64,000 nt of DNA from Sternotherus odoratus (taxonomy: Eukaryota > Chordata > Testudines > Kinosternidae): contig JAVMKO010000001.1 in assembly GCA_032164245.1 (NCBI GenBank), positions 165,593,434 through 165,657,433 on the forward strand, written 5' to 3'. Below, piece by piece: positions 1 to 10,892 of this stretch. The position numbers and the translations under genes were made by a program. The notes beneath the pieces are model-generated. The model did not search any database, had not been told where the DNA came from, and was given only the letters and a program-made list of their open reading frames with translations. Every line of letters starts with the position of its first letter. Position 1 is the stretch's first letter.

Positions 1-833
1 AGGCGAAAAGTTGGCAGAGAAAGAAATGAAGCTAAAAGCTTGTGACGTGTGCCTTAGGCTTGTCCCCAATTTATACATCAACTTACAACTCAGCCTGCTG
101 AGTCTGAGGCCTGGCCAAAATGCTTTTTTACTATTTTGTGTAGTAGGTGTAATTTTTATACTGAAATAGTTAAAATATGGTGTGGACAGAGATCTATAAC
201 TATAGTTTATTTCAATAGCCATACAGCTATTAGCACCCTTATTCTGGTATAATTGCCGATAGTAGGGAGCTGTACCATTTTAACTAACTACATCTTTTTC
301 TCGACTGTGGCACAGAAACTGTGTGTAGATGGAGGGAGTGTAAATTGGTGTGTCCTATAAAGCTGACTCTGCATAGGAAATATATATTTCCTATTCTGGT
401 TTTAAAGAGCACCAATACTCATGAAAATACTTCTAAACATATAGTAATAATGACCAACAGCAAAATGTGAATCTTTTCCTTACCCAGGACACTATCTCTT
501 CTACACTTGCCAGTCTACTCAGGATAAAATTCACCACTGTGAAGACATGCAGCATGAGACTTATGTACAGTCTAAGTCCCACTCATTCCCTATTTTGAGA
601 GCTTCAATGTTGCAGAAGCCTTGTGCTAACATCTGCCCAGGCCTGAATTTCACTCTCATTTCATTAAACTCTTCCTGGATGTTCAGTTCACCCACCAAAT
701 TCCAGTGTTAAATTAGTTGAAGACTCTGTGTGTACCTGCTTGATTTCAGATAATTTATTAAATACCAGTTTTGGCCCATATCGTCTATAAAAACAACTTT
801 AAAAAACCACAAGCACTTTTCAGTGCTAAGCAT
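1..833. other. unassigned non-coding sequence
   Basis: AT-rich sequence without a convincing open frame or a repeat whose ends I can define. Nothing here resembles an exon or an RNA gene. It ends at the GCAT target duplication of the following LTR. Confidence 0.5.
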
Positions 834-1333
834 TGTGGCAGGGTGGGCTTGACCCAGCCTGCCGCCCCTTTAAGAGGGAGAAAAGCCCTCTGCAAACCCC
901 CGGTGCAGGAAGGCTAATTAGCCACCTGAGGTGCAGGCCAATCAGTCTGCATGAGTTTCACCTGGCAGCCTTCTCTGGGGGATATAAGGCTGCCAGGAAC
1001 AAAGCCCAGTGTGGTGGTGGTGTCTGAGCTATCAAGAGCTGAGTGTGTTTGTGTGAGCTATCAAGAGCTGAGTTTGTATTATTGTATTAGGGGCTGAACT
1101 ATATAGAGTTTGTAGAGCCAGAACCTGTGGAGCTATTGAGAGCTGGGTATTAATGAGCTGTTTAGAGCTGGATATTAATGAGCTATTTAGAGCTGGATGT
1201 TAATGAACTGTTTTAACCTGTATATATTGGTGGTGGGGTCCTGCACTGTATTATTAAATTAAAGGGCACTGTTTGGAGCAAAGAAGGGTTCCTGCCTGTG
1301 TTCCTGAGGGGGGTGAGAAGGCGATCTGTCACA
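834..1333 (+). mobile_element. solo LTR, TGTGGCAGGG family
   Basis: A 500-bp sequence opens with TGTGGCAGGG and closes with CTGTCACA, the TG...CA ends of an LTR. It is flanked by a 4-bp direct repeat GCAT (830-833 and 1334-1337), a length usual for gammaretrovirus-like (class I) elements. Promoter-like signals lie in order on the plus strand: a CCAAT box near 940, TATAAGG at 983-989, and ATTAAA at 1253-1258 as a possible poly(A) signal. Between about 1025 and 1215 sits a run of degenerate tandem units built around GAGCTATCAAGAGCTG. No internal gag/pol sequence or second LTR adjoins it, so it reads as a recombined solo LTR. The class is inferred only from TSD length. Confidence 0.8.
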
Positions 1334-1337
1334 GCAT

Positions 1338-2564
1338 GTAAAAATCACACTTCCATCTTTTCCACTAGCTTTCATACTGTAAAACCACTGTGTGCTTGAT
1401 TCTGTCTGTCCTTCTGCCTTGGTGCAAAGGAAAAGGGATACGAATGCAAAGAGCCTTCTCCTTCTTGCCTCCTTTGTTCAGAGGTCATATTGGGAAGGGG
1501 AATGAGGCAGTGGTACTTTTCCATGTACTGCCTATCCAAGCTCCACTCACTTAAGATGCCCAAATGGGATGCCACTCTCAGTAGATTGTGCAGATGTTCA
1601 AAGTATCCTGGTTTTGTCAGGCTTGGCTTCCCCTCACTGAGGTGCAAATGCCCTTCTGGGCTTGGCTCCTACTTGATTGCGGAGGAGGAGAAATAAGTTG
1701 TGGTATCTCCCAGATCGACACGTCTGTGGCACCAAAACAAATGGTTTGCTCACCATAGTCTTCAGTTATCCTCTCCTTCGTGTTTGTGCTATGAAATAGT
1801 TCACATTGTGGACTTTTTAAAGTGCCATCGCTGTCCTCTGAGTTAACCTGCCTTGAAATAAATGGGGCAAGTCACACTTACTATCTCAGGCTCTCTGCAA
1901 ACTCAGGCAGATGCTGCTGCCCTGGTTATCATCTTTTTGATGTTTTTTCTTTGCAACCATAAAAGACTTTTTAAAAATGGAAAGCTGAGACTCTGGAGAA
2001 CAAGGAAGCAACTTGGGAGAGATGCTGGTTCACCGTATTTATCCAGTTCAAGCTCTGTCTATGGAGAGCCAAGCACAATCTCAGGCCTCATGTTCCTGGT
2101 GAAAAAGGATGAGAAGAACTACAGCTCTACTAAATCTTGTGATTCTTTAACAATTGAAATTAATGAGATCTTGACCTCTCCCGCAGAAAGTCTCACTATG
2201 TTGAAAGAAGTTCTGGCCACCGTGCAATGTTTCAGGCCTCCCACGAAATCCCTTCTCTGATTAGCTGTCTACCTCATTTCCCTGCATTTTGGGGAAGAGC
2301 AGGCAATCAGAGCTGCTGCAGCCGGCAGGGAGTGCTGCCTCTCCCCTAAGGCGCTGATACATTTTACAATAGCAGGGGGAGCAGCGAATGCCATTTTCAC
2401 AAGTGGGGGGAAGGAGGGAGTAGAAAGTTTGAAAGTTCAGGGTGCCTCTTCCCTTCTGCCCCTGCAATAGTAGTCTGGGAAGAGTAAATAGAGGACCCCC
2501 ATTGGAGCTGCTAAGGCTTGGGAGGAGAAAGAATCTCTGTAACTGTAGGAGGATCAGAGAGGTG
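1338..2564. other. unassigned non-coding sequence
   Basis: Mixed-composition sequence with no repeat ends I can define. It includes a 132-codon open frame (1862-2260), listed separately as a weak candidate. A purine-rich stretch just upstream of 2565 leads into the hAT element. Confidence 0.4.
1862..2260 (+). CDS. unrecognised 132-aa open frame, weak candidate
   Basis: I do not recognise this frame. It is one of the longer frames outside GC-rich tandem repeats. Translated, it would have a hydrophobic stretch at about residues 20-31 (ALVIIFLMFFLC) followed by a basic segment (KRLFKNGKLRLWRTRK), like a single-pass membrane protein, then a serine-rich tail. A frame of this length is expected about once or twice by chance in 64 kb of both strands at this composition. 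The ATG context is poor, no splice structure is apparent, and no neighbour suggests a gene. Most likely it is a chance frame. Confidence 0.1.
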   Translation: MGQVTLTISGSLQTQADAAALVIIFLMFFLCNHKRLFKNGKLRLWRTRKQLGRDAGSPYLSSSSSVYGEPSTISGLMFLVKKDEKNYSSTKSCDSLTIEINEILTSPAESLTMLKEVLATVQCFRPPTKSLL

Positions 2565-2572
2565 CTGGGGGG

Positions 2573-2981
2573 CAGGGCCGGCGACAGAAATTTGGGGGCC
2601 CCCTACTTTGATAGTTTGGGGGCCCCCCCAGCCCAGCCGGGCCTCCCCCCAGCCCAGGCGACAGCGGATGCGGGCCCCCCCCAGCCCAGCCCAGCCGGCG
2701 CTCCCCCCCCCCCCCGGGCAGCGAGAGTGGCATGAGCTGCCCTTTCTTCCCCCCCCCCCCCTCCCCCGGACAGCGCTGCTGCCGCCGGCCAGGCTCACAG
2801 CTCCTGCTGGGGCCAGGCTCGCTTGTCCGGGGGAGAGCCGCGCCGCCTCCCCGCCCCTTCCCCGCTCACCAGGTCCGGCGACAAGGGGGACGACAACGGG
2901 TACAGCTGAGTACCGGGGCCCCCCTAAAGTCGGGGGGGCCCGGTACAGCTGTACCCGTAGTACCCCCCGTCGCTGGCCCTG
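2573..2981. mobile_element. non-autonomous hAT element (409 bp)
   Basis: The terminal inverted repeats are CAGGGCCGGCGAC on the left and GTCGCTGGCCCTG on the right, with one mismatch. An exact 8-bp direct repeat CTGGGGGG flanks the element (2565-2572 and 2982-2989). An 8-bp TSD and CAGGG termini are hAT hallmarks. The interior is very GC-rich with C and G runs. A near-perfect hairpin spans about 2898-2959, its arms reading ACGGGTACAGCTG on one side and CAGCTGTACCCGT on the other. Overlapping open frames on both strands (for example 2518-3030 plus and 2511-3119 minus) come from the lack of A/T-rich stops and are not genes. There is no transposase. Confidence 0.85.
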
Positions 2982-2989
2982 CTGGGGGG

Positions 2990-4045
2990 CAAGGAGCAGA
3001 GGTGGATCTGGACGAGGGGCACAGAAGTAATTGATGTGGAGTAAGGAAGCACAACACTGATGTGAGGATAGGGGGGCACATAACTGACGTGTGGCTGGGT
3101 GGGTGACAGAATTAAACATGGTGTATCAGGAGAATTGAGGGGATTTCAGGGGAAGCTGGAAGCTCTGCACAAGCAGGCAGCACCACTTTGTACAAGTTGG
3201 TGTCATTTGATCTCACAGTCACTTGGGTCCTCTCGTCAGAGCTCCTGTGGCAGGCAGCAAAATCACCTATCAATTGGGGACAGTTGGCAGTGTTGTAATT
3301 GTCACACACATTGGGGGTGAGCAGGAGAAGATCAAAACTCAGATCAAACTAAAAACACTGTTTAATTTTTGGCCCCAGCATGGTGCGATTTAAACGATAT
3401 TATCTCACCCACCTTGTCTTTCTAAAATTGCTTCTTGGCAAAGACTGTGCATTCCAAGTTTTCCGCATGGAGAAGATTTGTCAGTGAGCGTTGAACCACT
3501 GACAATAAGGATTTATAGGGGAAATTGTGGCACCAGGTTACCAGAAGTTTTGCAGCATTGTTGGTTGCTGTTAAATATCAAGCCACTCTTTTTGCTATGC
3601 TGTAGAAATAGATATTGCTAATAGTTATGTATATAGTGCTGCTACACTTATAAAAGCGCGTGGGAGAAAGTCAATGTAGAGCTGGAATCAAGTGAGTATT
3701 TAATTGTATTTAATCTATATGTATATGTAAAACTGTGTTTGCAGATGAAAATGCTTCAATCATTCAGTAAAATCTGTATCTGGAGTACACTGTCTTCCTT
3801 CAGTGTATTGCCACCTCCTACACAGCAATGGGGAATTCTCTGTGGTTTTACAATGTATCTTTAAGCTGTTGTCTCAGTCCTAATTATGTCTTCCCTGGAT
3901 GCTAATTACAAAATGGAAACAAGACAATTCAGACTTTGGCTTCCTCCTTGGTGTAAACCACCCCGAGTTCATGAGGTATTGTTTTAAAGAGGGTTTGTAT
4001 CTCACAGAAACCCTGTTAACCAGAAGCTGAGATGTGAGAGCTTTA
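2990..4045. other. unassigned non-coding sequence
   Basis: From 2990 to about 3330 the text (repeated GGGGCAC and GATGTG phrases) looks like the remainder of an older repeat into which the hAT inserted, but I cannot name it. The rest is ordinary AT-leaning sequence with no gene. Confidence 0.4.
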
Positions 4046-4327
4046 TGGCAGGTCTTCACTTAAAATGCTGCACCTGTGCCATAGTAGGGCTTCTGTGAAG
4101 ATGCTACTACACTGCAGGAAGAGCTTCTCCCCCAGGGCAGTTAATCCACCTCTGTGAGGGGTGGTAGCTACGTCAATGGGAAAAACCCTTCCATCAACAT
4201 AGTGCTGTCTACACTGGGGGTGGGGTAGGTCAGTATAAGTGCATCACACCGGGGGTGTTCGTGTGGAATTTTCACACCCTTGAGTGACGTAGTTATATTG
4301 ATGTATGTTTGTATCGTACACCTGGCC
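4046..4327. mobile_element. Harbinger-like MITE (282 bp)
   Basis: The ends are imperfect inverted repeats (TGGCAGGTCTTC on the left; right end reverse complement GGCCAGGTGTAC) flanked by a 3-bp direct repeat TTA (4043-4045 and 4328-4330). A 3-bp TTA/TNA duplication with a short body is typical of PIF/Harbinger MITEs. The interior resembles the element at 29722-30015, including a TTCACACCCTTGAGTGACG segment near its right end. No coding capacity. Confidence 0.7.
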
Positions 4328-4551
4328 TTATTCCTGTCTATTCTTTGAGGATACTTAACCTGTCTCATGTCAATGTTGGACTCCACAGAAGCAGGGCCTT
4401 TGGAATGTGGTAGCCCCATGTGGCAACTTCCTTTAGAAATTCTGAGCCAGACCCTGAACTCTTTCCTTAGGCATGGGAATCCTTGCATGGTGTAGAGCCA
4501 CTGTAGCTTTGGGAAACAGCCCAGTCTCCATCTCCCCCCATGATTGGGGAC

Positions 4552-5247
4552 TGTAAGCGGGCGGACACTCACCCCGGCGGCGCCTCCTGCTGGTCGTCTG
4601 GGGAATCAGCTCTCCAGCCTCCAGAGCGCCCTCTGCCGGCCGATGTCCCGCTCCTACTCTGGCCCCGTGTCCCTCCTGGACCCCGGTGCCCGCTTGTTGT
4701 CGGTGCTGCACCCCTGCAGAACCCCCTCAAGTCTAAGGGTCTCTCCTCCCCAGGGAACCCTCCACCCACTATCCCCACCTTGCCTCAGACTTGGCCACTG
4801 CCAGTCACCACTTGCCCCTGCTCACTGAGGCAGACTGCAGTATCATGGCCTCTCATCACCGGCAAGGGGGGTTGGCCTGCTGCTTCTACTGCTAGCCCTG
4901 GGCTGCCCCCTGCAACCCCAGTACCCCTGGGTCGGGCCGTCTGCCAGGCCCTACAGCCTGGGGTTCTCAGGCTAGAGCTTCCCCAGCTCCCAGTGCCTTG
5001 CCCCAGTCCAGGTACATTGCTTAAGGCTCCCCGCAGCTAGGCCTGTCCTCCTCTGGATACAGAGGAGACTGACTCCCCTAGGCCCCTGCCTCTCAGCCTT
5101 TATACAGGCCTGAGTGTGTTTGGGGCGTGGCCACCCAGCTGAGCCTGCTTCCCACTCTAGCTGGGCTTTTCCTGGCTCCCGGCCACAACCCCTTCCTGGG
5201 CTGTTTCAAGCCCTTCTCCACTGGAGTGGGGCAGTCAACTCACTACA
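4552..5247 (-). mobile_element. solo LTR, TGTAGTGAG family
   Basis: A 696-bp sequence reads TGTAAGCGG on the plus-strand left end and CACTACA on the right, giving TG...CA ends in either direction. An exact 5-bp direct repeat GGGAC flanks it (4547-4551 and 5248-5252). The likely sense strand is minus, because the TATA-like box GTATAAAG lies at 5098-5105 on that strand, about 150 bp into the LTR. The body is C-rich on the plus strand and creates spurious frames (4540-5040 plus). No internal retroviral sequence is present. A 5-bp TSD fits Gypsy-type or class II/III endogenous retroviral LTRs; I cannot assign it further. Confidence 0.8.
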
Positions 5248-5252
5248 GGGAC

Positions 5253-7043
5253 CATAAATGTGGATTCAAGTAACCTTTGCCTGCTGCTTACTACCAAGTC
5301 TCCTGCCGTGTGCAGATTGGCTGAACCAGAAAATCAGGGGCTTGATGTTAGACTATCTGCTAGAGTTGCATAAACATTTCCAAGTTAATTTTCAAATGTA
5401 AGTTTGAAAGTTTAGTTTGCCATCAGAACCAGGATCGATGGGTTTAGGCCAGGGAATCTGAAAACATGTGTGTTACAATGAACGTGCTTGTAATTCATTG
5501 TGAAACCCAGAGGCTTATGCATAGAATTAATTTTACCATTCCAGGTCACTCTGCAAGATACACAGATGAGAGGCCTCTAAAGTATTTTCTGTACAGGGCG
5601 GCTGCGTATATTAGGACTTGGAGAATTTTTGCCTTCAAAAGTATAGGGAGTGAGCTACAATTACAGCTTTGGTAGCTACACTTTGTGATAGCCTAGGAAG
5701 GAAGGAGATGCGCGAGGATACTGTCACTGATGGCTGTCGTTGCAGATGTGATTTGTGTCTGGCCTAGCCCTTCGACTAGTGATTCTAGTGCTAAGTGCTG
5801 CTTTCAAAAGGGCTTGTTCCTGTCTACCCAAGTAGCTGTGCTGGAGAGGAGGTTTCAGGCGTGTTCTGTAGATCCAGCCCCAGGACTCTAGCATGGCATC
5901 TCTTTATGGGTGGCGGTGGTGAGTTCAATCACCACTTCAGAGAAGCTGTTGCATTTTTATTTTTTTGCCAAACTTTAAGGGCACCTGTGATCAGGAACCA
6001 ACACGTTCTTACTCAACCCATCTGCTCTCACAAGTTAGATTTGAACATAGTGAGAAACAAATACATTTAACTTTTGCCCTGCAGGGTCAATACAGATATG
6101 GGCAAGTGGGCTGGATTTCGTAGTATCTTGTCTGTCATCAAAAGAATCGTTAACGGTGGCTAGAATGTTTCAAGTAAGCAACCTGATTATTATTATCATT
6201 ATTTTATTTTATTTTATTTGGAACCCCTGAGCACCCCCAGTTTTAAAAAATAATGGGAGCTGTTGGTGCTCAGTGCGTATGGAAAATCAGGCTACTTTTA
6301 CACAGATGCCAAACTGTGATCATAGGCACTTATCTTTGGGTCCCCGCTTTTGAAAACTTTGGTCTCAGTTCTAGTTGCAGGATTTTTTTACTTTTACACA
6401 TAATGCCAGAGCCAAAAGGAAAGAACCCAGCTTCATTTTCAGATCCATAGCTAAAATTTTTGTACTCTTTCTTAGGAAAATGAGCAAATTTGATGTAGAA
6501 CTCATGAGACAATAACCAAGGAATCCCACCCTACCACTTAATTGTGTTGTTTTTCTGGTGACTAGAATGATAAATTAACAGAAGATCTTCTTTAAATAGT
6601 ATTGAGAAGTTGGCCTTTTTTTAAAATTCAGTCTCTCCCATTTCTTGAAATGTCCCAGTAATACAAGCAAAACAAAACCCTATACTAACTAACTTTAGAG
6701 CCTTTGGAAACCATAGCCATGGACTAGGGAACTGGCATTCTAACCTCTTGGAATGTTTGAAATGGAAAGACTTCTGGTCTGATGTCAGAATATTGATGCA
6801 AGAGTTGCTTTAGAGATAACCAGCACTATATGGTGCTATGGAAATATCATCCTTTATTGAAATGAAAGCAAAATAATAACTTCCCCATCTTCCTGTCACT
6901 CTACATACAAAGATCAGAATCTGATAAATTATCAAAAGGGCTGTTTTAAAAAATGAATCTGAGACCATCAAATAGGGTGGCCCCTTGGAAAATCAATCCT
7001 CTTTCTTTTTCTTCTGGCCTGATCCCACTTGCATTCTTCAGAC
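5253..7043. other. unassigned sequence with a short A/T microsatellite
   Basis: No gene or bounded repeat is visible. An ATT/TTTTA simple tract occupies about 6187-6219, next to a GGAACCCCTGAGCACCCC phrase that occurs in degenerate form elsewhere in the window and is probably a fragment of an old interspersed repeat. Confidence 0.4.
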
Positions 7044-7046
7044 TAA

Positions 7047-7310
7047 GACCTGGGCTATACAGGGGGAGGGAGGGATTCAAACTAAGATACGCAACTTCAG
7101 CTACACTGTTTGTGTAGTTGAAGTCAAAGTATCTTAGTTCGACTTACCTGGTCATCCTCACAGAGGCTAGGCGACCGCATTGGCTCCCTGGTCGACTCTG
7201 CTTACTCCTCCTGCCGAGTACAGGCATTGATTCAGGAGTCAATTTATCATGTCTAGACAAGACGCGGTAAATCAATCACCGATATATTGAACACTACCCG
7301 CCGATCCCTG
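7047..7310. mobile_element. MITE fragment, Harbinger-like
   Basis: The left end GACCTGGGCTATAC follows a TAA, as in the related element at 33230. An internal palindrome at about 7081-7139 (arms ACTAAGATACGCAACTTCAG and CAAAGTATCTTAGT, imperfect) matches the hairpin near 33576-33640 in another copy. I could not find a right terminal inverted repeat or duplicate TAA, so the right boundary is approximate and the copy is probably truncated. Confidence 0.5.
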
Positions 7311-8636
7311 TCCCCATGCACATGTTGTCATCCTATATTTTTGCTACGAAAGCAGTGGCTGCAGCCTTTTGTTTCATGCTCATATTATTCATTTTATGAT
7401 AAAGACCAAGCTAAGTGTAATTTAAGCTTGGAAAACCTGATTAATGATCAACTCCTCTGATAGGGTGGCTAGCTTATTTATTGGAAATAAATACAGAGTT
7501 GGACCCAAGTGTGTCAGGAACAGGATTGACTCTTTTGCAGTAATCCAGGGAAAATAGCTTTTGACGGCCAAAGATAACCACTGCTTTTTATATTGTCTTG
7601 CATGTTAGAGTGCTCACTTGCAATGAACATAAAGCAAGGTAAATACCAATGCATGAAATCTGCTCATAAATCAGCTACCTCTGCTGCAGTGTAAATATAG
7701 CATCTCTTATGATTGGAAATAAATATTTACTTGGTACATCAAGCCACATAATTAATTAACATCAACTAGATGTGTAATATATGATAACCGTATTACATAG
7801 GGTTATGTCCTCAAAGTTTTTAAAGATCTTTGGCTTTCTTGAACAGAACAAATCTACATAATGTGTGGTTTTTAAAAATCACACTTCTGTTTAACCTCCA
7901 TATTTATTTCTTGTCTGTGTAGGGGAGGGCACCATGTGGCTCTCTGGCATTGGGCAGGTCTGCAGAGGTAAGGAGAAACACGGCTGAAGGGTGATATTTT
8001 TCAGATAGGACAGGGGGTTGAGTGTCAGGTAGTGGGTCTTTATGCAAAGCTTACAAATTGTATGTGTTCTAGGCAAAGATAACAAGGAAGGCAGAGTTAC
8101 TACTTGTCTGACTAGTTAATCTATCTGAGTTTATTGTGAAGCTCTACTCAACTGTAGCTGATCTCCAAGGTTAAAAGAAAAAGATTTGGTGTTTACAAAT
8201 TATTTTTCTGCAAGTTATTGTAAAATTCTTCCTTTTTCAATATACACGTGTAAACTGAGTTTGGACTAACCTTATCTTCCTCTTCCAGTTATTGTGATTT
8301 TTTTCTCTCCAAAGTATGTAGAATCTGTAATCCCCACTTGACAAAGCTCTGACAATTAGCACAGCAGCAAAGGAAATTAATCTCACACAACTCATCCCTT
8401 CATAGCCCTTTATGGTTACATTGCTCTGGAGCAGTGTTTGTGAAGATTTTTTTTATTACATTCACCGAGGGATCAAATCTGGTTCGTAACAGAGCAAATC
8501 AATAACACTTATCGAAATACCATGTGTGTGCAACAAAAGAATTCCCCTCTGGAGGTTGCTCTCACTTTTTGTTTTCATTCCTTGATTTTCTGCAGTCTTT
8601 GCAGAAACAAACTATTTTAGAAAATATTTGTATATC
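7311..8636. other. unassigned non-coding sequence
   Basis: AT-rich sequence without an identifiable gene or bounded repeat. It ends at the CTGGAAGC target duplication of the next element. Confidence 0.4.
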
Positions 8637-8644
8637 CTGGAAGC

Positions 8645-8767
8645 TAGGGTGACCAGACAGCAAATGTGAAAATTCAGGACAGGGGTAGGGAGTAATAGGA
8701 GCCTATATAAGAAAAAGACCCCAAAATCAGGACTGTCTCTATAAAATCAGAACATCTGGTCACCCTA
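8645..8767. mobile_element. TAGGGTGACC hAT-type MITE (123 bp)
   Basis: The termini TAGGGTGACCAG and CTGGTCACCCTA form a perfect inverted repeat, flanked by an exact 8-bp duplication CTGGAAGC (8637-8644 and 8768-8775). A at position 2 and G at position 5 of the terminus plus an 8-bp TSD fit hAT elements. The body contains paired phrases around TCAGGAC and GACTGTC. The copy at 42048-42169 is the same family in the opposite orientation, and the 1644-bp element at 47077-48720 has closely related ends. Confidence 0.85.
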
Positions 8768-8860
8768 CTGGAAGCCCATCAAAGAAATTAATACAGAAGT
8801 TTACTTGAGTTGTAACATCATAGAATTTAAGGCCAGAAGTGGCCACTAGGTCATCTAGGC

Positions 8861-10068
8861 CAGGCATGTCCAAAGTCCGGCCCGGGGGCCAATTGAGGCC
8901 CTTGTTCTAATTTTAACCGGCCCGCAGACTCTTTTCTAAAATCAATACTATGAGGCCCGCCAGCACTGTCGCCAACCAGTGCGCGGAGCCGCAGCCGAAG
9001 GAGAAGGGCCGGGTTAGTAAGAGGCGAGCGGGGGGGGGGGGGGAGAGAAGAGCGGAGGTGGAGCCGGGGCCGGGGCACGAGGCGAAGCGAGGCGGAGCCG
9101 GCGGAGAAGAGCGGAGTCGGAGCCGGGGCCGGGGCACGAGGCGAGGCAAGGCAAGGCAAGCCGGGGGAGGGGGGGAGTGAGAGCACGGCCGGAGCGGGCG
9201 GGGGGGGAGGGGGAGGGAAGGAGGGGAGGGGGAGGGAAGAAGAGCGAGAGCACGGCTGGAGGGGAGGGGGAGGGAAGAAGAGCGAGAGCACGGCTGGAGG
9301 GGAGGGGGAGGGAAGAAGAGCGAGAGCACGGCTGGAGGGGAGGGGGAGGGAAGAAGAGCGAGAGCACGGCTGGAGGGGGGGTGGGAAGAAGAGCGAGAGC
9401 ACGGCTGGAGGGGAGGGGGAGGGAAGAAGAGCGAGAGCACGGCTGGAGGGGAGGAGGGAAGAAGAGCGAGAGCACGGCTGGAGGGGGGGTGGGAAGAAGA
9501 GCGAGAGCACGGCTGGAGGGGAGGAGGGAAGAAGAGCGAGAGCACGGCTGGAGGGGAGGGGGAGGGAAGAAGAGCGAGAGCGCGGCTGGAGGGGGGGGAG
9601 GGAAGAAGAGCGAGAGCGCGGCTGGAGGGGGGGGAGGGAAGAAGAGCGAGAGCACGGCTGGAGGGGTGGGTGGGAAGAAGAGCGAGAGCACGGCTGGAGG
9701 GGAGGGGGAGGGAAGAAGAGCGAGAGCACGGCTGGAGGGGAGGGGGAGGGAAGAAGAGCGAGAGCACGGCTGGAGGGGAGGGGGAGGGAAGAAGAGCGAG
9801 AGCACGGCTGGAGGGGAGGGGGAGGGAAGAAGAGCGAGAGCACGGCTGGAGGGGGGGAGGGAAGAAGAGCGAGAGCACGGCTGGAGGGGGGGGGAGAAGA
9901 GCAAGAGCACGGCTGGAGGGGGGGAGGGAAGAAGAGCGAGAGCACGGCTGGAGGGGGGGGGGAGAAGAGCAAGAGCGCGGCCGGAGCGCGGGGGGGAGGG
10001 GGGTCGGCCCTCACACATCTTCACCTTACCAAATCTGGCCCTCTTCCCAAAAAGTTTGGACACCCCTG
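8861..10068. mobile_element. hAT element carrying a 38-bp minisatellite (1208 bp)
   Basis: The left end CAGGCATGTCCAAAG and right end CTTTTTGGGAAGAGGG (written on the minus strand after CAGGGGTGTCCAAA) are imperfect inverted repeats. An exact 8-bp duplication ATCTAGGC flanks the element (8853-8860 and 10069-10076). The interior from about 9180 to 9990 is a G-rich minisatellite. There is no transposase. Long frames on both strands (9177-10079 plus; 8851-10014, 8913-9878 and 9014-10063 minus) are by-products of a stop-poor array. The interior and 3' end are shared with the chimeric element at 54707-55612. Confidence 0.9.
9180..9990. repeat. GC-rich minisatellite, about 38-bp unit
   Basis: About 20 tandem units, each containing GAAGAAGAGCGAGAGCACGG followed by CTGGAGGGG and a variable G-rich spacer. 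Unit length is mostly 38 bp, with shorter 31-34-bp variants. Strand asymmetry is extreme: the plus strand is almost all purine apart from a few C and T positions. The same core recurs at about 55090-55355 in another hAT element. Confidence 0.9.
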
Positions 10069-10405
10069 ATCTAGGCTGACCCCCTGTCTACCACAGGCCA
10101 CCAAACCCCACCCAGCACCTGCACGCTAACCCTACCAACTGAAATTAGAACAAAGCATTACAGCCGCAGGAGACCAGACTATTATGTGCCATTGGAAGAG
10201 GAGTGACCAACGTGCACCAGTGCTTGAGGCCCCTCCAAAGGCAGGGCAATGATTAAATGAGATCTACCCAGATACTCTTGGCAAGTAACTCACACCCACA
10301 TGCTGCAGAAGCAGGAGAACTCACACCCTCACCCCACACACTATCACCGCCAGTCTGACTTGAGCAAAATTCCTTCCAGATGCCACAGATGGTGATGGGT
10401 TAGAC

Positions 10406-10892
10406 CAGGGGTGGGCAAACCACGGCCTGCGGTCTGGAGACATTTTAAGCTGATCCACAAGCTCCCGCTGGGGAGCCAGGTTGGGGGCCACACCACATGG
10501 CTCATCCCCACTCTGGTGCTCCAGCTGGAGTGCCTGGGCAGGGGCCACACCACGTGGCTCCTGGAAGCCCCGGCATGGGCCCGCTCTGATGGTCGTGGGC
10601 CGATCCATGCCTAGAAGCCGCAGAAGGGACATGTCACTGCTTGGAGCCTGCATCTCTGAGCCTCTTCCCATGCTTGAACCCCCTGCCGCTCTCCAAACCC
10701 CTTGGTCCCAGCCCAGAGCACCCTCCCGCACCCTAAACTCCTCATCCCCAGCCCTACCCCATAACCCTCACCCCCAACCAAAGCCCTCACCCCTTCCTGC
10801 ACCCCAGCACCAACTTTGTGAGCATTCATGGCCCACCATACCATTTCTATTCCCCAATGTGGCGCTCAGGCCAAAAAGTTTGCCCACTCCTG
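10406..10892. mobile_element. hAT element (487 bp) inside CR1 copy 1
   Basis: Starts CAGGGGTGGGCAAACC and ends TTTGCCCACTCCTG, an inverted repeat with few mismatches. The flanks are GGTTAGAC (10398-10405) and AGTTAGAC (10893-10900), an 8-bp TSD with one mismatch. The host CR1 sequence is continuous across the insertion. The interior is C-rich and yields meaningless frames (10481-11050 plus). It is non-autonomous. Confidence 0.85.

Noticed and set aside
2442..3119. Proline/glycine-rich frames of up to 202 codons
   Set aside because: They overlap on both strands inside or across the 409-bp hAT element, with homopolymer C/G runs and no conserved motif.
9180..9990. CRISPR-like regular repeats
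   Set aside because: Units are contiguous and degenerate with no unique spacers, and the setting is a eukaryotic transposon.
8851..10079. Overlapping frames of 300-387 codons on both strands, rich in R/E/G or S/P/L
   Set aside because: They lie wholly in the 38-bp minisatellite of a hAT element. Repetitive translations on both strands reflect absence of stops in a GC-rich array, not coding.
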